Shown: positions 1 to 13,164 of the stretch, piece after piece
Layout: each line of letters opens with the position of its first letter
Position numbering within the stretch: position 1 is the stretch's first letter
Assembly: GCF_003597395.2 (NCBI RefSeq)
Contig: NC_133777.1
Coordinates: 60,115,253-60,179,252 of the forward strand
Length of the DNA stretch: 64,000 bases
DNA from: Chelonoidis abingdonii
Lineage: Eukaryota; Chordata; Testudines; Testudinidae
Reading direction: 5' to 3'
Translations under genes and position numbers: made by a program
Notes under the pieces: generated by a model
Told to the model about the DNA's origin: nothing
What the model saw: the letters and a program-made list of their open reading frames with translations, nothing else
The model's database searches: none

Positions 1-3000
1 CTCGTTTGTTTGTAATTGGCAGCAAAGTGAACTGTGAAGAAGTGATTTTAAGCTGTGTTCTTCTGCAAAGATTATGACTCACAAAATTATTGTATGAGGA
101 AACTGAAACAAGTATAGGTGCTGCATTGAAAATCATCAAAACATTAAAAAAGAAATTGTGTCCTACAAGCAAAACTGTCTGATTCAATCATTTCACAGAA
201 AAGCCAAAGCAGTTGTTGGGATAGCACTGAGACCACAACATCTTGCTCTCAAAACAGTGTATTCCACTTTCCTAAAGGAGACAAAAAAATACTGCTAAAA
301 TTTGCTTCAAGTACATTAATTGTACACACACATTCTATAAATCACAAAATTTTCCATTCTTCTCAACACCACCACAACAATGCACTGAAGCTGACATATT
401 CAGAAATCCTGCTGCAAGGTAAATATATGGTCCCACTATATTGGTACTGTGTTTGCACAGCTCTATACATAGATTAAGCCTAATGTAAATAGGGAGATTC
501 AATGACTGATGCTTTGCACTTTTTAATCATCTACATCTTTTTAGGTTGCAATCATGTTCTTTTTCAAAGTGCAGACATTATAGCTCAGTTACTTAATTTT
601 TACCAAATTCCTTATCCATTTCTCTTACATGTGATGTCCAAATATTCTTAGGTTCAAGTTATACCCATTAAAAACAGGACAACTGAACTTCAGCTAATTT
701 TGTGAACTGCTTGTTTCCCTTCGCCCCATTATTCACTTGAGTATAAAAATTATATTTCAGTCTTTTTAATGACCTTTCAAGCTAATGTTTTAACTACTGC
801 ATGTTAAAGGCAAGATACTGGAGTCACACACCTTTTCAAAGCAAAAATTACAAGTGGGCACTGAAGATATGAGAACTGTAAATTAATTCTCCCTAAAATA
901 TAGTGACATAATGCATCCAAAATTGGATGCATCAACGCTAAAGTCTGGTTACAATCAGAAGAGTGACTAAAAATGGACCTTTTCACACAATATATCTGGT
1001 CCCTGTGTACGCAGAGCCATTTTGGTTTATGCTTTGACTATTCTTTACTCCTGTTAACAGGCAATACAGCTGTGAATCAGTAAGCCAAATGCTATTCAAA
1101 CTCTAGCATCAATAGGATTGTATTCAAGTATAGAATTCCTGCAGGATGTGTTACTGAAGATGATACTTAATACAGAACCCAGCTTGACTTTCAGATTCCA
1201 GGTTGAATTTCCAGAGCTGGCAGTTAAAAAGGTGATTTTTCTATTTATAACTGGCAAAAAGTTGCTCTGGAATCCAGTGAGAGACAAGGAATCCCAAAAT
1301 CCCATTTTTACCCAAAACCACCACTTTTCAGAATATAATTGCCACAATGAATCCTACACTGAGCTGCCTATGTTTCCCCTCTACTCTATCATTGGCTCAT
1401 CTTCATCAATGAGAATAAGAGTAGTGACAATTCTAGTGTAGACAAGGCACCAGTATTGGCATTTCTACCACTGGCTTGTTGTCTAGAGTTACCCTACATA
1501 ATCTGTTTAGGGTAACATTTATATGCACAATTTGACAGAAGATTTAGCTAGTCTTCCTAAAATCTCAGTGTGGATGGGGTAAGGAAAACTGTTCAGCTTC
1601 AATCTGAGGAATAGCTGAAGGTTTGTCAGTTTTTATTTCATTCAAAACAGGATTGTCCAAATCAAAAAGTTATGTTCCTGCATGCAAATATCAAAAATGC
1701 TCATTTTTTCAATTGAATTATTAGCTTGTTAGCCTTAGAATAACATGAAAAGTACAGTATCAAAAATATGCAACAAATTTTTGGTGTTGCACAATTTTTC
1801 TGTGCTATCCTAAACATTAATTAGATTGGGAGAAATCTAGATATCACTACCAGAGAATTTCACAACTCCTTTTCCATCCTCTCTCCCCCTTCAAAAAAGT
1901 ATTTCTCGAGTTTTACTAACACTTCGAAACACAGCATGCCTGCTCATTATATGAATCAACATTCTCACAAGTAACATGACAGTGAAGTAAGTACTTTTAA
2001 GGAATTCCCACAAATACCTTTGAATAAACATTGACAACTTTAAAGTTACCCCAAAATTAACTAATGGATGTAGACATTCAAGATGTTCTCTAGGCATAGT
2101 ATGAAAAATAATTTTTGCCTATTTAAACAGGCAGAAACTCTCAAATTTGTTAGATTTCTTGCCCAGGGAAAATGAAAGCAAACTCCTAAAGATTGGGTAT
2201 ATTTAGTAGCATGATTATCCAGTGACAACAGTGATACATTATAAAACTTAACAAAAGATTCTTTTTGTCATCTTTCTTGGTATTCAGTTAACATCTTCAC
2301 CAAAAAAATATGCTCTTTATGTTTTTAATGGTATGTTTACAAAGACAGCTTTGTTTTACAAATGCAAAAACACAAAGCATTCATTCAAGTAATCAAATTA
2401 CCAATTATCTCATCGTAGAATCACATAATAGAAACAAACCTGTCCCCATAACTGTCAATAAATAATGCATTGTGACAGTTATAGCACCAAGTCAACCCAC
2501 AAATATTCAGGTTGATGCATTCAACAAAATTAGCAACTTAAGTGCCATACCAAATTCAACCAAGTGGTCTGCCAAACGCAGCAGTGGAGCTATTTCCTTC
2601 AGAGGGAAGAGGGTAACATGGGTAAAGGGATAACAGTGGATCCCTTCCTACTCCTGCAATAATCATCCAATTCCCTGAAAAATTAGATTTGATTTCTCAG
2701 ATCTTAGTATCCTTAGTTACAAATACTAATTATAAAGTTATCAAGCCCCTTTAAAATGTAGCTATGGTATTTTATTGTGATCTCATATGCTAATTAAAAT
2801 CGAAGTGCTGCACAAAGAAGCGTTTGCTTTTGCTTTTCATTTACCTGACCTTTTTCTGTCACAGAACAGCATAAAATGGAGGGATTAATTATTTTTTAGT
2901 ATATGCGTCAAGAAGTGCTAATATAGCAAATTTGAAGGCTTGGTATAAGGCAGTCTCCGTCAGTCTTAAAGATCACATTTTATTCACTAAACAGATTTCT

Positions 3001-3883
3001 TGAGATTGAACTTTCAGACAGTAAGACCCTTAGTCCACGAAAGTCTTAAAAATGAACTATTTTTATTTTGAGAAATATTAGAGGTATGAAAACCTTATCA
3101 CCTGCATCACACAAATCACATTTGCGACTTTATGTAGCCTCTTTTAGAGTTGTTTTTTTTTAAACTTCCTATTAATATTTCTTCAAAACAAGATTTTTCA
3201 AAATTAAAAAAGAGTACCAAAACACTGCATTTCAAAATCAACTACACATAGGTGCAAGCCTATCAGGGTAAGTGGGGGGAGTGGAAAGAAGAGAAGTTAG
3301 TCATCTTCAAGTAACAAATTGACATCTAATTTTTAGAACTGGAAGGTGAGCTATCACTCAATGTCCCAAAGCTAATGAACACTACACAGGGCAATACTGT
3401 ACACCTCAAAAATAATATTACAATTTGTAATATTAGAAGACTATGTAGAGCTCAATTCTCCATGCAGATCCTCAAACTCTGTAATGATCCATAATGCATT
3501 AAGTGGACTGTCTTCAACCTCTGCTCTTAACCACTCTCCTCCAAGTGGCTCGCCATTTCTCTACTATATTTGTGATGACAGATGCAAAAAGGCAGAATGA
3601 TTTAGCAGAACACTTAGCTTGCATGCTACATCTGAGAAAGAGCTCTGAAGACAGATCATTAGACCACTGCTGGAAAAATTCCTTGAATTAGGAGGCTCAT
3701 CACACATCAGGTACTAAGGACCTAGCTAGAAACTCAAGTTACACACATCTTTCAGCTTAAAAAACAACTAAACAAAAACTCACATGCATACTCCAAATCT
3801 AGAGCACTGTATGGGTTTGGAGTAGTGTCTTAAGGTTTTTGGGTTCATCAACTGCATACAATTCAGTTGAACGTACAAACATA

Positions 3884-4070
3884 CACTTCTTCCTTGATAT
3901 AATGCAACCCGATATACCACGAATTCAGATGTAATGCAGTAAAGCAGTGCTCCAGGGGGCCGGGGCTGCACACTCCAGTGGATCAAAGCAAGTTCGATAT
4001 AATGTGGTTTCACCTATACGCAGTAAGATTTTTTGGCTCTCGAGGACAGCATTATATTGAGGAAGAGGTA
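3884..4070. mobile_element. Tigger-like (Tc1/mariner) MITE
   Basis: A 187-bp element with imperfect terminal inverted repeats. The left end reads CACTTCTTCCTTGATATAAT; the reverse complement of the right end reads TACCTCTTCCTCAATATAAT. A TA dinucleotide lies on each side (3882-3883 and 4071-4072), the target-site duplication of Tc1/mariner elements. The repeated GATATAA motifs inside are like non-autonomous Tigger elements of reptiles. It has no coding capacity. Confidence 0.7.
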
Positions 4071-4934
4071 TACATAGTTTAAAACTGAGAAATATTAAAG
4101 CTAGCAATCCATACTATACAGAACAGACATTTAATAAGAAAATACAATTGACTAATGTAGGAGAGAAAAATATTCACATAATGGATACTTTGGTTTCAAA
4201 TAAAGATTAGTTAGCATTATATGAAACAGCTGTCATGCTTGTTTAGGTTACATCTGACAAAGAAATGATTAAGTTGTTCAACTGGACAGCTGAAACAAAA
4301 AACATACAAGAGAGAAAAGCTACATAAGCATATAACCCATAACGTGGACCCCTTCTACCAGAACCGCAGAAATCTTAGCAAATGTCATATATGCAACCAA
4401 AGCTTTACAATAAGTAAAGGACAGAGTATAGCATAAATTGTACTGTCCTAACAGCATGCAGAGATGTACCAGACTCTCTTATGTACTTTTCTTTAAAAGA
4501 GAAGAACAAAGTCCTTAAGACTGGAAGTGATTTTGAAGCTGAACTGCTTATTTATTCTCTGCTTCATCTCAATATTATCCTTCTCCCATTTTACCCCATG
4601 CCTGTAGCCTATTACTTAATGCCCTTTCTGAAGAAGGTACCAACCCTTCTACACAGATCACACCAGAGGAACGCCTGCAAGAACAGAACTCACAAACTTT
4701 TCATAGATGTTACATTCCTTCCTATGAACCCTTGTCAAAAACCTAAAAAAACAAAGAGAGTTTCAGGAGTGGTGGGTGGTTCTTGATCTACAACTGAAGT
4801 TACTTGAAATTTAAACTTTATTCTGGTATGTTGTAAGCGGAATTCTAGCTGGTATTTCTGTTTAAGTCCACCCTAGCAAACGAATTGCAAGGCATAACTC
4901 TGATTCCCAGATCTTCATTCTCCAAAATGTACAG

Positions 4935-5965
4935 AACTGAGACTGGTAAACAGTGAGGTGGCAAAATTTGCAAATGATACCGAACTACTCAAGATAGTTA
5001 AGTCCAAAGCAAACTGCGAAGAGTTACAAAAAGATCTCACAAAACTGGGTGACTAGGCAACAAAATGGCAGATGAAATTCAATGCTGATAAATGCAAAGT
5101 AATTCACATTGGAAAACATAATCCCAACTAAACATATAAAATGATGAGGGCTAAATTAGCTTGCACCACTCAAGAAAGATCTTGGAGTCATTGTGGATAA
5201 TTCTCTGAAAACATCCAATGTGCTGCGGCAGTCAAAAAAGCAACCAGAAAGTTGGGAATCATTAAGAAAGGGATAGACAATAAGACAGAAAATAACGTAT
5301 TGCCTCTATATTAATCCATGGTACACCCACATCTTGAATACTGCATGCAGATGTGGGCACCCCACCTCAAAAAAGATATATTGGAACTGGAAAAGGTACA
5401 GAAAAGAGCAACAAAAATGATTAGGAGTACGGAACAGCTTCCATATGAGGAGAGATTAATAAGAGCAGGACTTTTCATCTTGCAAAGGAGACAACTAAGG
5501 GAGGATATGATAGAGATCTATAAAAATCGTGACTGGTGAGGAGAAAGCAATAATACTTCCTTATTTTACTCCTCCTCATAACACAAGAATTAGAGGGTCA
5601 CCAAATGAAATTAATATGCAGCAGCTTTAAAACAAACAAAAGGAAGTAGTTTATCACACAATGTACAGTAAACCAGTGGAACTCTTTGCCAGAGGATTTT
5701 GTGAAGGTCAAGAATATAACTTGGTTCAAAAAAGAACTAGGTAAGTTCATAGAGGATAGGTCCACCAATGGCTATTAGCCAGGATAGGCAGGGATGGCGT
5801 CCCTAGCCTCTGTTTGCCAGAAGCTGGGAATGGGTGACAGGGGATGGATCAACTGATTACCTGTTCTGTTCATTCCCTCTGAAGCACCTGGCACTGGCCA
5901 CTGTCAGAAGACAGGATACTGGGTTAAATGGACCTTTGGTCTGAGCCAGTATAACCATTCTTACG
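4935..5965 (+). mobile_element. CR1 LINE, 3' fragment
   Basis: A 5'-truncated CR1 non-LTR retrotransposon. Translated pieces carry the C-terminal CR1 reverse transcriptase signature: VHPHLEYCMQMWAPHLKKD, then a QKRATKMIRSTEQLPYEERL segment at about 5318-5539. The end resembles the CR1 3' tail, with GGACCTTTGGTCTGAGCCAG near 5930. Stops and frameshifts break the frame. CR1 copies are usually 5'-truncated like this because reverse transcription from the 3' end stops early. Confidence 0.9.
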
Positions 5966-7222
5966 TGAAGGTCTTCTACACATTAAGCCACAAATGGGCA
6001 TTTTAGAGGGAAGCTTAGAGGTGTCTGCGTTTGTTTGCAAGACTACTATACACCATCTCACACTATTTATTTACTGGGAACAGAGTTAATTTGTACCATT
6101 TCCATCTGGGGATTGGATGAGGGCCATCTGATAGCCAAAATAAGGCACAGTAGTTTCTAACAAAAGAATATTTTACAGGTCAGTGCTATGACAGTTATGG
6201 CAATTTCCTGGACAAAACTTAATTTTAATAAGCTTAACCTTACTGAATTAAGTTTAACATTTTAGGAGTTCATTACATTAAAAACGCAAATGTTTATGCA
6301 TTATTGTAAAATTCCGTAGAATTTATTTAGGCAGAAGACAAAATGAATGCAATCCCTCGGAAGTACTGTGAGTTTCAAAAGACTATGTTGAACAATGAAG
6401 CAGACACAAATGATCTTTTGGGTCAATGTGTGAAATGAAATTGCTAGAAGTACTTGGGACAAGAGGATTGCCAACTCCCATCTACAGAGTCAACCTCTGA
6501 AGCTTTGCCCTGAGGGGAATAATTTTGTCTGCTGATCATCTGTTACATGAGGACTGTTCAAACAGAAACTGTATAAAGGAGTAACTCATGAGAGTACTTA
6601 TTCTAAATTCAAGTTGTGATGAACTTGTGATCACAAGAAAATCTCCCATGTGGGGTTTGAAGAACTAATCACCAACCAGAGCACTTTCAGAGCAAGAGGG
6701 TGATCTCTGATAACATTTGTAGCACGTGTGTGTGGGTTCTTTTATTTTTTTTAAATAAGTTCTCTGTAATGCTTTTACCTTAAGAATAAATGGTGATTGC
6801 TTAGAAAGAGATGTATGGTAGCTTAACTATGGCAATTACACTGTTCACTGATTCTGAGGAGAAAAGTAAAGCATGCTTAGGCAACCTGACTTTGGTCAGG
6901 AGTTTACAGTGTAGGCAGGGAGCTGCATAGTCTGGAAATACCCCAGTCAGGAAGAACAGAGATGCAGGTCACTGACCAAGAGAGGTAACAGTTGCGGAGC
7001 CGGAAGCCTAGAGTGGGTGCCCTTGCTGGACAATGAAGGGAAAATATAGGCACAATTGGCTTGAACTGTGACAAATGCAATGAATAATAGTTTTCTTCAG
7101 TTTTTGTGAAGAGTGTATCTAAAGAGGTCACATAGTGCTATTTTACATTCTGAAGCTACATATTCAGGAGACAGCAAGGAGGTCATTCCTCCCTTGACTG
7201 GCATGAGACTCAGACTTCACCA

Positions 7223-7234
7223 GGGGGGGGGGGG
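7223..7234. repeat. G12 homopolymer
   Basis: A run of twelve G residues between AT-rich flanks. It is a simple mononucleotide repeat with no associated feature. Confidence 0.9.
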
Positions 7235-7364
7235 CACTACATTTTCTAAAGGGTAACCACCCACAAGATGTGAGTAGTAAAGATTTAGTTATCTGATCAA
7301 CGAGTTACCCTATTATGCGTGACTAGTTGGTCTGGTAACTTTCATGACTGCTGAGCACAGTTGC

Positions 7365-7790
7365 CAACTTTCATGTGGTAAATAAGCACCCCGACTTTCA
7401 CAATAAGCCAAAAATCAAGCTAATCCCATTTCAAAACAAGGCCAAAACAAGCCAATCCCTAAGAACTCCAACACTATGTGACTAGATCCCCCCAGCATGC
7501 AGTCTGGGACTGTGGCGGGCCCACTGTGCACTCGACTCTCTCCCTCCCTTACCCCTGCTTGTCCCTTGCCTGCCACTCTTGCATCTGCTTGCTGGGAGCC
7601 GATCCAAAAAAAAAAAAAAAAAAAAAAAAAATTTGCAACAAGCTACAAGCCAACCAAGCAATAAGCTACAAGCCAAAAACTAGTCAACCGGCAAATCACA
7701 AGCCAATTAAGCCAAAAACAAGCCCAATTTTTGCGTTTTTTTCCCACAGGTTTGGCATGTCTGCTCCCGAGGGGCAGTTTTAGTTATGCA
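7365..7790. repeat. Dispersed repeat rich in AAGCCAA motifs, with A26
   Basis: This block carries many copies of the short words AAGCCAA and CAAGCTACAAGCC on both sides of a 26-base A run (7606-7631). I recognise the overall sequence as a dispersed reptile repeat, but I cannot place its class and see no clear terminal inverted repeats or target duplication. The reading frame across it is simply poly-lysine from the A run plus low-complexity sequence. Confidence 0.4.
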
Positions 7791-8885
7791 AGCCCAACAC
7801 AGAAATCATTCACACATCTAAATACTTTCAGCATTTATTTATTTTTTTATTTTTTTTTTAAACACACAGTGACTCCTTCAAGCACCAACTTGTAGCAAGC
7901 CTTGTAACTAGGGCTGTGCTATATACACCAGTTTCAGTCTGCAGGAGTTTCACAAACCAAAACCAGATGGCATTCTTTAAAGTTCACACAAAACTCAGTG
8001 CTTCATGCAACCATAAACCAAATTCCCTGCAAGAGTTTTTCTGTTTTCATACGAAAATAGATGAGCAGTTCCTTCTATTTGTACCCACAACAGGGCTTGG
8101 AACTCTCTGCCCCTTTTACTACTGAGGGAATTCTACACCAACAAAATTAATAATTCTTCAAAATTCTGCATAATTTGTCAAAACAACACAATATAATCAG
8201 GCCAGTTTCAATTATTTGGGTAATTTATTTCAAATTCATGTCAGCAAGTACGTCTGTAACAATATAGAACAAAAAAAGATTCTGGTCATTTTTTCTTTTT
8301 GACAAACAGATTCCCTACTAGGCATATTAATACAGAACTTTTGAGTAATTCATTTAAATTACTCTGCACCCAACAGAAGCAGTGCAAAGGCTGGGAGCGT
8401 AAGGGTAACGGAGGAGCTGTGCGAGAGAGGAGAAGCATGGAGTGAACCTGGAGGGTTGTTGGGTGTGGGTGGGAGAAGTATGGAATGGGGGGGGGTTGGT
8501 GCTTGTTTTGGGGGGGAGGAGTGAAGGATTGTTGGGGAGCCTCCCCCATGCAGACCTGGCTAAGCCAAACCTCTTTCATTCAATCAGACTCATCGGCCCC
8601 TGTCCCCACACTCCCTATCCCGATGGATCCCTGCAGTCTCCTTCCCCACCCCCATGAGGCCATGCAGCCCCCCTCCCCTGTCCCCATGTGGCCATTCCTC
8701 CCCCACTCCCATTCAGCCCCTGGTTTAAAGCTGTCACCCCACTAGCTCCTGAGCCCACACCCAGTCTGTCCCCCATCCCTCCCAGCCATTCTAGAACCTA
8801 ATCTGTGACACACGTACCCAGCAGCCCTATGCGTCCCACTGTGTCCTAACCTGGCTCCATTTGGCCAGCTGCTGTGATGAATTTT

Positions 8886-9192
8886 TACTCGTGGGGAAAT
8901 TCTGTGCCACTGCACCTACACAGAATTCCCTGCAACATACAGAAAATACACTCTGTCCCAGACGTGCTGCACTTCCGTCTTTTGACCACCAGAGGCTACT
9001 GTGGCACCAGAACAGCCTGCTGAATTCAGGCTGTTGGCTGTACTGGCACCACAGTGTCCTCTGGTGGGCGAAAGGCAGAACTGCAGCACTTCTCAGGAAG
9101 AATGTATTTTCTGCAGAGGGGATAGGGGTGCAAATTCTGCGGGACACATGAATTCTGGATATGCACAGTGGTACAGAATTCCCCCAGGAGTA
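8886..9192. mobile_element. Palindromic MITE
   Basis: A non-autonomous DNA element that is an imperfect palindrome over its whole length. The left arm begins TACTCGTGGGGAAATTCTGT. The right arm, reverse complemented, begins TACTCCTGGGGGAATTCTGT. Nearer the centre the pair ACCACCAGAGGCTACTGTGG and CCACCAGAGGACACTGTGG continues the symmetry. The open frames on both strands follow from this symmetry and are not genes. The superfamily is not determined; no target duplication was clear. Confidence 0.7.
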
Positions 9193-9714
9193 CCCCTTTA
9201 CGTTAAGCAGCCTTATGTGGCCAGCTAACTAACCCACTCCATCATTCCTGTTTTCGAAAAAGCAGCCAGCAAATAAACCTATGCTCAGCCCCGCATCTTC
9301 CAAATTCAAGAAAGATCTGGAGCAAGCAGGCAGTGTGCCCCTAATTCAACTGCAGTGAGCTTCTTACCAGACTCTCAAATGCAGGCAGGGTAGTAGACCA
9401 GAATGAAATCCTCAAACACGCTAATTCTAAATCAGATGATTTTCAGGCCCTCCAGGTCACACATTCACCATCATCTAGATCTGTTGGGGACAGGGACAAG
9501 GTATTCGGGTTGGAAACGGCCAAGATAACACATGGCCAGAATTCTCACCACATTCATAAGAAGGTTTGTGAACATGCGTAGAGTTTTGAGTTCATCAGGC
9601 CCAAGGCTAACTATCAGATAAGTTTTGCCTGCTTCTGGCTTTAAGGATGTTTTACACAGTCCTATATGTAGTCCCTATTACTAAATAAGCAACATGTATG
9701 TATAATCTAAGGCT

Positions 9715-12222
9715 TTTGTTCATGCTGACATCTGTAGTATGCAAGGTCTTGGAAAAAAATTTGAAGGAGAAAGTAGTTAAGGACATTGAGGTCAATGGTA
9801 ATTGGGACAAAATACAACATGGTTTTACAAAAGGTAGATCACGCCAAACCAACCTGATCTCCTTCTTTGAGAAGGTAACAGATTTTTTAGATAAAGGAAA
9901 GGAAGTGAATCTAATGTACTTCGATTTCAGTAAGGCATTTGATACGGTTCCACATGAGGAATTATTAGTTAATCTGGAAAAGATGGGGATCAATATGAAA
10001 ATTGAAAGGTGGATAAGAAACTGGTTAAAGGGGAGACTATAACAGGTCATACTGAAAGATGAACTGTCAGGCTGGAGAGAGGTTACTAGAGGAGTTCCTC
10101 AGGGATCGGTTTTGGACCAATCTTATTTAATCACTCGGCACAAAAAGTGGGAGTGTGTTAATAAAGTCTGTGGATGACACAAAGCTGGGAGGTATTGCCA
10201 ATACAGAGAAGGACTGGGATATCATACAGGAAGATCTGGATGACCTTGTAAACTGAATAGTAATAGTAATAGGATGAAATTTAATAGTGAAAAGTGCAAG
10301 TCATGCATGTATGGATTAACAACAAGAATTTCTGTTATAAGCTGGGGACTCTTCAGTTAGAAGTAATAGAGGAGGAGAAGGACCTTGGACTATTGGTTGA
10401 TCACAGGATGACTATGAGCCACCAATGTGATATGGCCAAGAAAAAAAGTGAATGACATCTTGGGATGCATTAGGCGAGGTATTTCCATAGAGATAAGGAG
10501 GTGTTAGTACCGTTACACAAGGCACTTGTCACGGTTCCCTCTCCATTCTGAACTCTGGGGTACAGATGAGGACCCGCATGAAAGATCCCCTAAGCTTATA
10601 TTCCACCAGCTTGGGTTACAAACTTCCCCAAGGCACAAATTCCTCGCCCTGGGATGGTATCGCTGCCACCACCAAGCGAGTTAGACAAAGATTCAGGAAA
10701 AGGACCACTTGGAGTTCCCATTTCCCCAAAATATCTCCCCAAGCCTCTTCACCCCCTTTCCTGGGGAGGCTTGAGAATAATACACCAACCAAATAGGTAC
10801 CCAAAGTAAGCACAGACCAGACCCTTGGGTTTTTAGTGTCCTAAAAACCCAAATCAGATTCTTAAAAACAGAACTTTATTATAAAGACAAAAAAAAGTAA
10901 AAGAAGCACCTCTGTAAAATCAGGATGGAAGGTAATGTTACAGGGTAATCAGATTCAAAACAGACGATTCCCCTCTAGGCAAAACTTTAAAACTACAAAT
11001 AAAACTAAAACAAAAAACAGGAATAAACCTCTCTTAGCCTAGGGAAAATCCACACGCTAAAATAAAAGATAATCTAACGCATTTCCTTCTTATTACTTAC
11101 AATTTGTAATCTTAGATGCTTAGTTCAGGTATGGCTTTAGGAGATGTATTTTCCTCGCCTTGGTTTCTTGCTGACCCAAAGAGAGACAAAACAAAAACCT
11201 TCCCCCACAGATATTAAAGTATCTTCTCCTCTCATTGGTCCTTTTGGTCAGGTGCCTACCAGGTTATTTGACCGTCTTAAATCTTTACAGGTAAAGGAGG
11301 AATTTTATGCTACCCTTAGCTGTATGTTTATGACAGCATTGGTGAGACCTCATCTGGAATACTGTGTGCAGCTCTGGTCTCCCATGTTTAAGAAGGATGA
11401 ATTCAAAATGGAACAGGTACAGAGAAGGGCTATGAGTATAATCCGAGGAATGGAAGACCTGTCTTATGAAAAGGAGACTCAAAGAGCTCGGCTTATTTAG
11501 TCTAACCAAAAGAAGGTTGAGGGGAGATATGATTGCTCTCTATAAATTTATCAGAGGGATAAATACCAAGGAGGGAGAGGAATTATTTAAGGTCAGTACC
11601 AATGTGGATACAAAAACAAATGGATATAAACCGGCCATCAGGAAGTTTAGACTTGAAATTAGACAAAGGTTTCTAACCATCAGAGGAGTGAAGTTCTGGA
11701 ACAGGGGAGTAGTGGGGGCAAAAGACATATCTGGCTTCAAGGCTAAGCTTGATAAGTTTATGAAGGGGATAGTATGGTGGGATAGCCTAATTTTGGCAAT
11801 TAATTAATCTTTGACTATTAGTGGTAAATATGCCCAGTGGCCTGTGATGGGATGTTAGATGGGTGGGATCTGCGTTACTATTCTTTCCTGGATGTCTGGC
11901 TGGTGAGTCTTGCCCACATGCTCAGGGTTTAGCTGATCACCATATTTGGGGTCGGGAAGGAATTTTCCTCCAGGGCAGATTGGCAGAGTCCCTGTGGGGG
12001 GAGGTTGCCTTCCTCTGCAGCGTGGGGCACGGGTCACTTGCTGGAGGATTCTCTGCACCTTGAAGTCTTTAAACCATGATTTGAGGACTTCAGTGGCTCA
12101 GACATATGTTAGGGGTTTGTTGCAGGGGTGGGTGGGTGAGACTCTGTGGCCTGCATTGTACAGGAGGTCAGACTAGATGATCATAATGGTCCCTTCTGAC
12201 CTTAAAGTCTATGACTCTATGA
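9715..12222 (+). mobile_element. CR1 LINE, 5'-truncated, split by a solo LTR
   Basis: A CR1 non-LTR retrotransposon copy interrupted at 10527-11335 by an LTR. The left half (9715-10526) encodes a recognisable reverse transcriptase start: LTSVVCKVLEK, QHGFTKGRSRQTNLISF, and the motif A region YFDFSKAFDTVPHEELL, followed by GVPQGS near 10090. The right half (11336-12222) resumes exactly with VRPHLEYCVQLWSP and ends with the CR1 tail at about 12160-12222 (GGTCAGACTAGATGATCATA). The catalytic motif C region is disrupted, so the copy is dead. Confidence 0.92.
10527..11335 (-). mobile_element. Solo LTR inserted in CR1
   Basis: An 809-bp LTR that starts TGTCACGGTT and ends TTTATGACA, so it has the TG...CA termini of retroviral-type LTRs. 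The flanks GCACT (10522-10526) and GCATT (11336-11340) look like a 5-bp target duplication with one mismatch. Removing the LTR and one flank restores the CR1 sequence. A minus-strand AATAAA (10875-10880) suggests minus orientation. No internal viral genes are present, so recombination between two LTRs probably left this one. Confidence 0.82.
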
Positions 12223-13164
12223 GCAATCCTAGACCTTTGGTGCTTAGAACACATGCATTTAACTTATCTGCCTTCAATCAATTCATGAAAAATATACACG
12301 ATGACCATATAGTATTTTGGATAACTACAAATATGAATAATGACCAAATTCCTAAAACATAAGATCTTTGATCACCTCTTTATTTTATTTGTAAGAAAGA
12401 ATGATTGTCGTGGGCTGGCATGTTTACCATTTTAGGGTTGAATTTTTCATCTACATGGGATCACCTGTCAACTGCTAGAATTTAGGAAACAGGATCAGGC
12501 AGAGAGGTTAGTTCACCAGATATATATAGACAAGGAGGATGGCATGGGGACTGGCTCTCCTTAAGAATTCAAGTTCTGTTCATAAAGACTAAGAAAGGTT
12601 AAGAACAATGAATTTTTGATGTATAGGTGAAGTGTAGTCCCTGCTTATTTTACTCCTCAAACATAGTTCTTGAGACTAAAAGAAGATAGAGTTTGGCTTG
12701 CAAAAAAATTAATATTTTCCTCTGCAAGATATGCTATGGACTAACTAATATCTCTCTATGGGTCATTTCACCACACCTAGGCGATTATTTCCTGAGCCTT
12801 GTACTAAGAATTGCTAATCTAACCCTCATGAAGGACTCTGGCAATTAACCTGGATGATACAAGTCATTCCTACAGAGTTTTAATAATTGGTGAAACTGGC
12901 TATTTATTTAACTAGATCTGCTTGGGAAGAATGTCTATTGCATCCAAGAAATTTCTATGCAGATAAAATTTGAACACATAGAGCTTGGTTCAAAGGACAT
13001 TAAAGTTAATGGGAGGTTTTTCTTCTACTACATTAAGCTCTGGATTAGGCCCCAAACTGGTTGCTTATGCCAAGCCACTCCCTTTAAAACCCACTCGACT
13101 CTTAACATGCAAAGGAGTAGAAAGGGCAACTGCTTGAGTACATGTTTGCTCTGTGAATTATATA

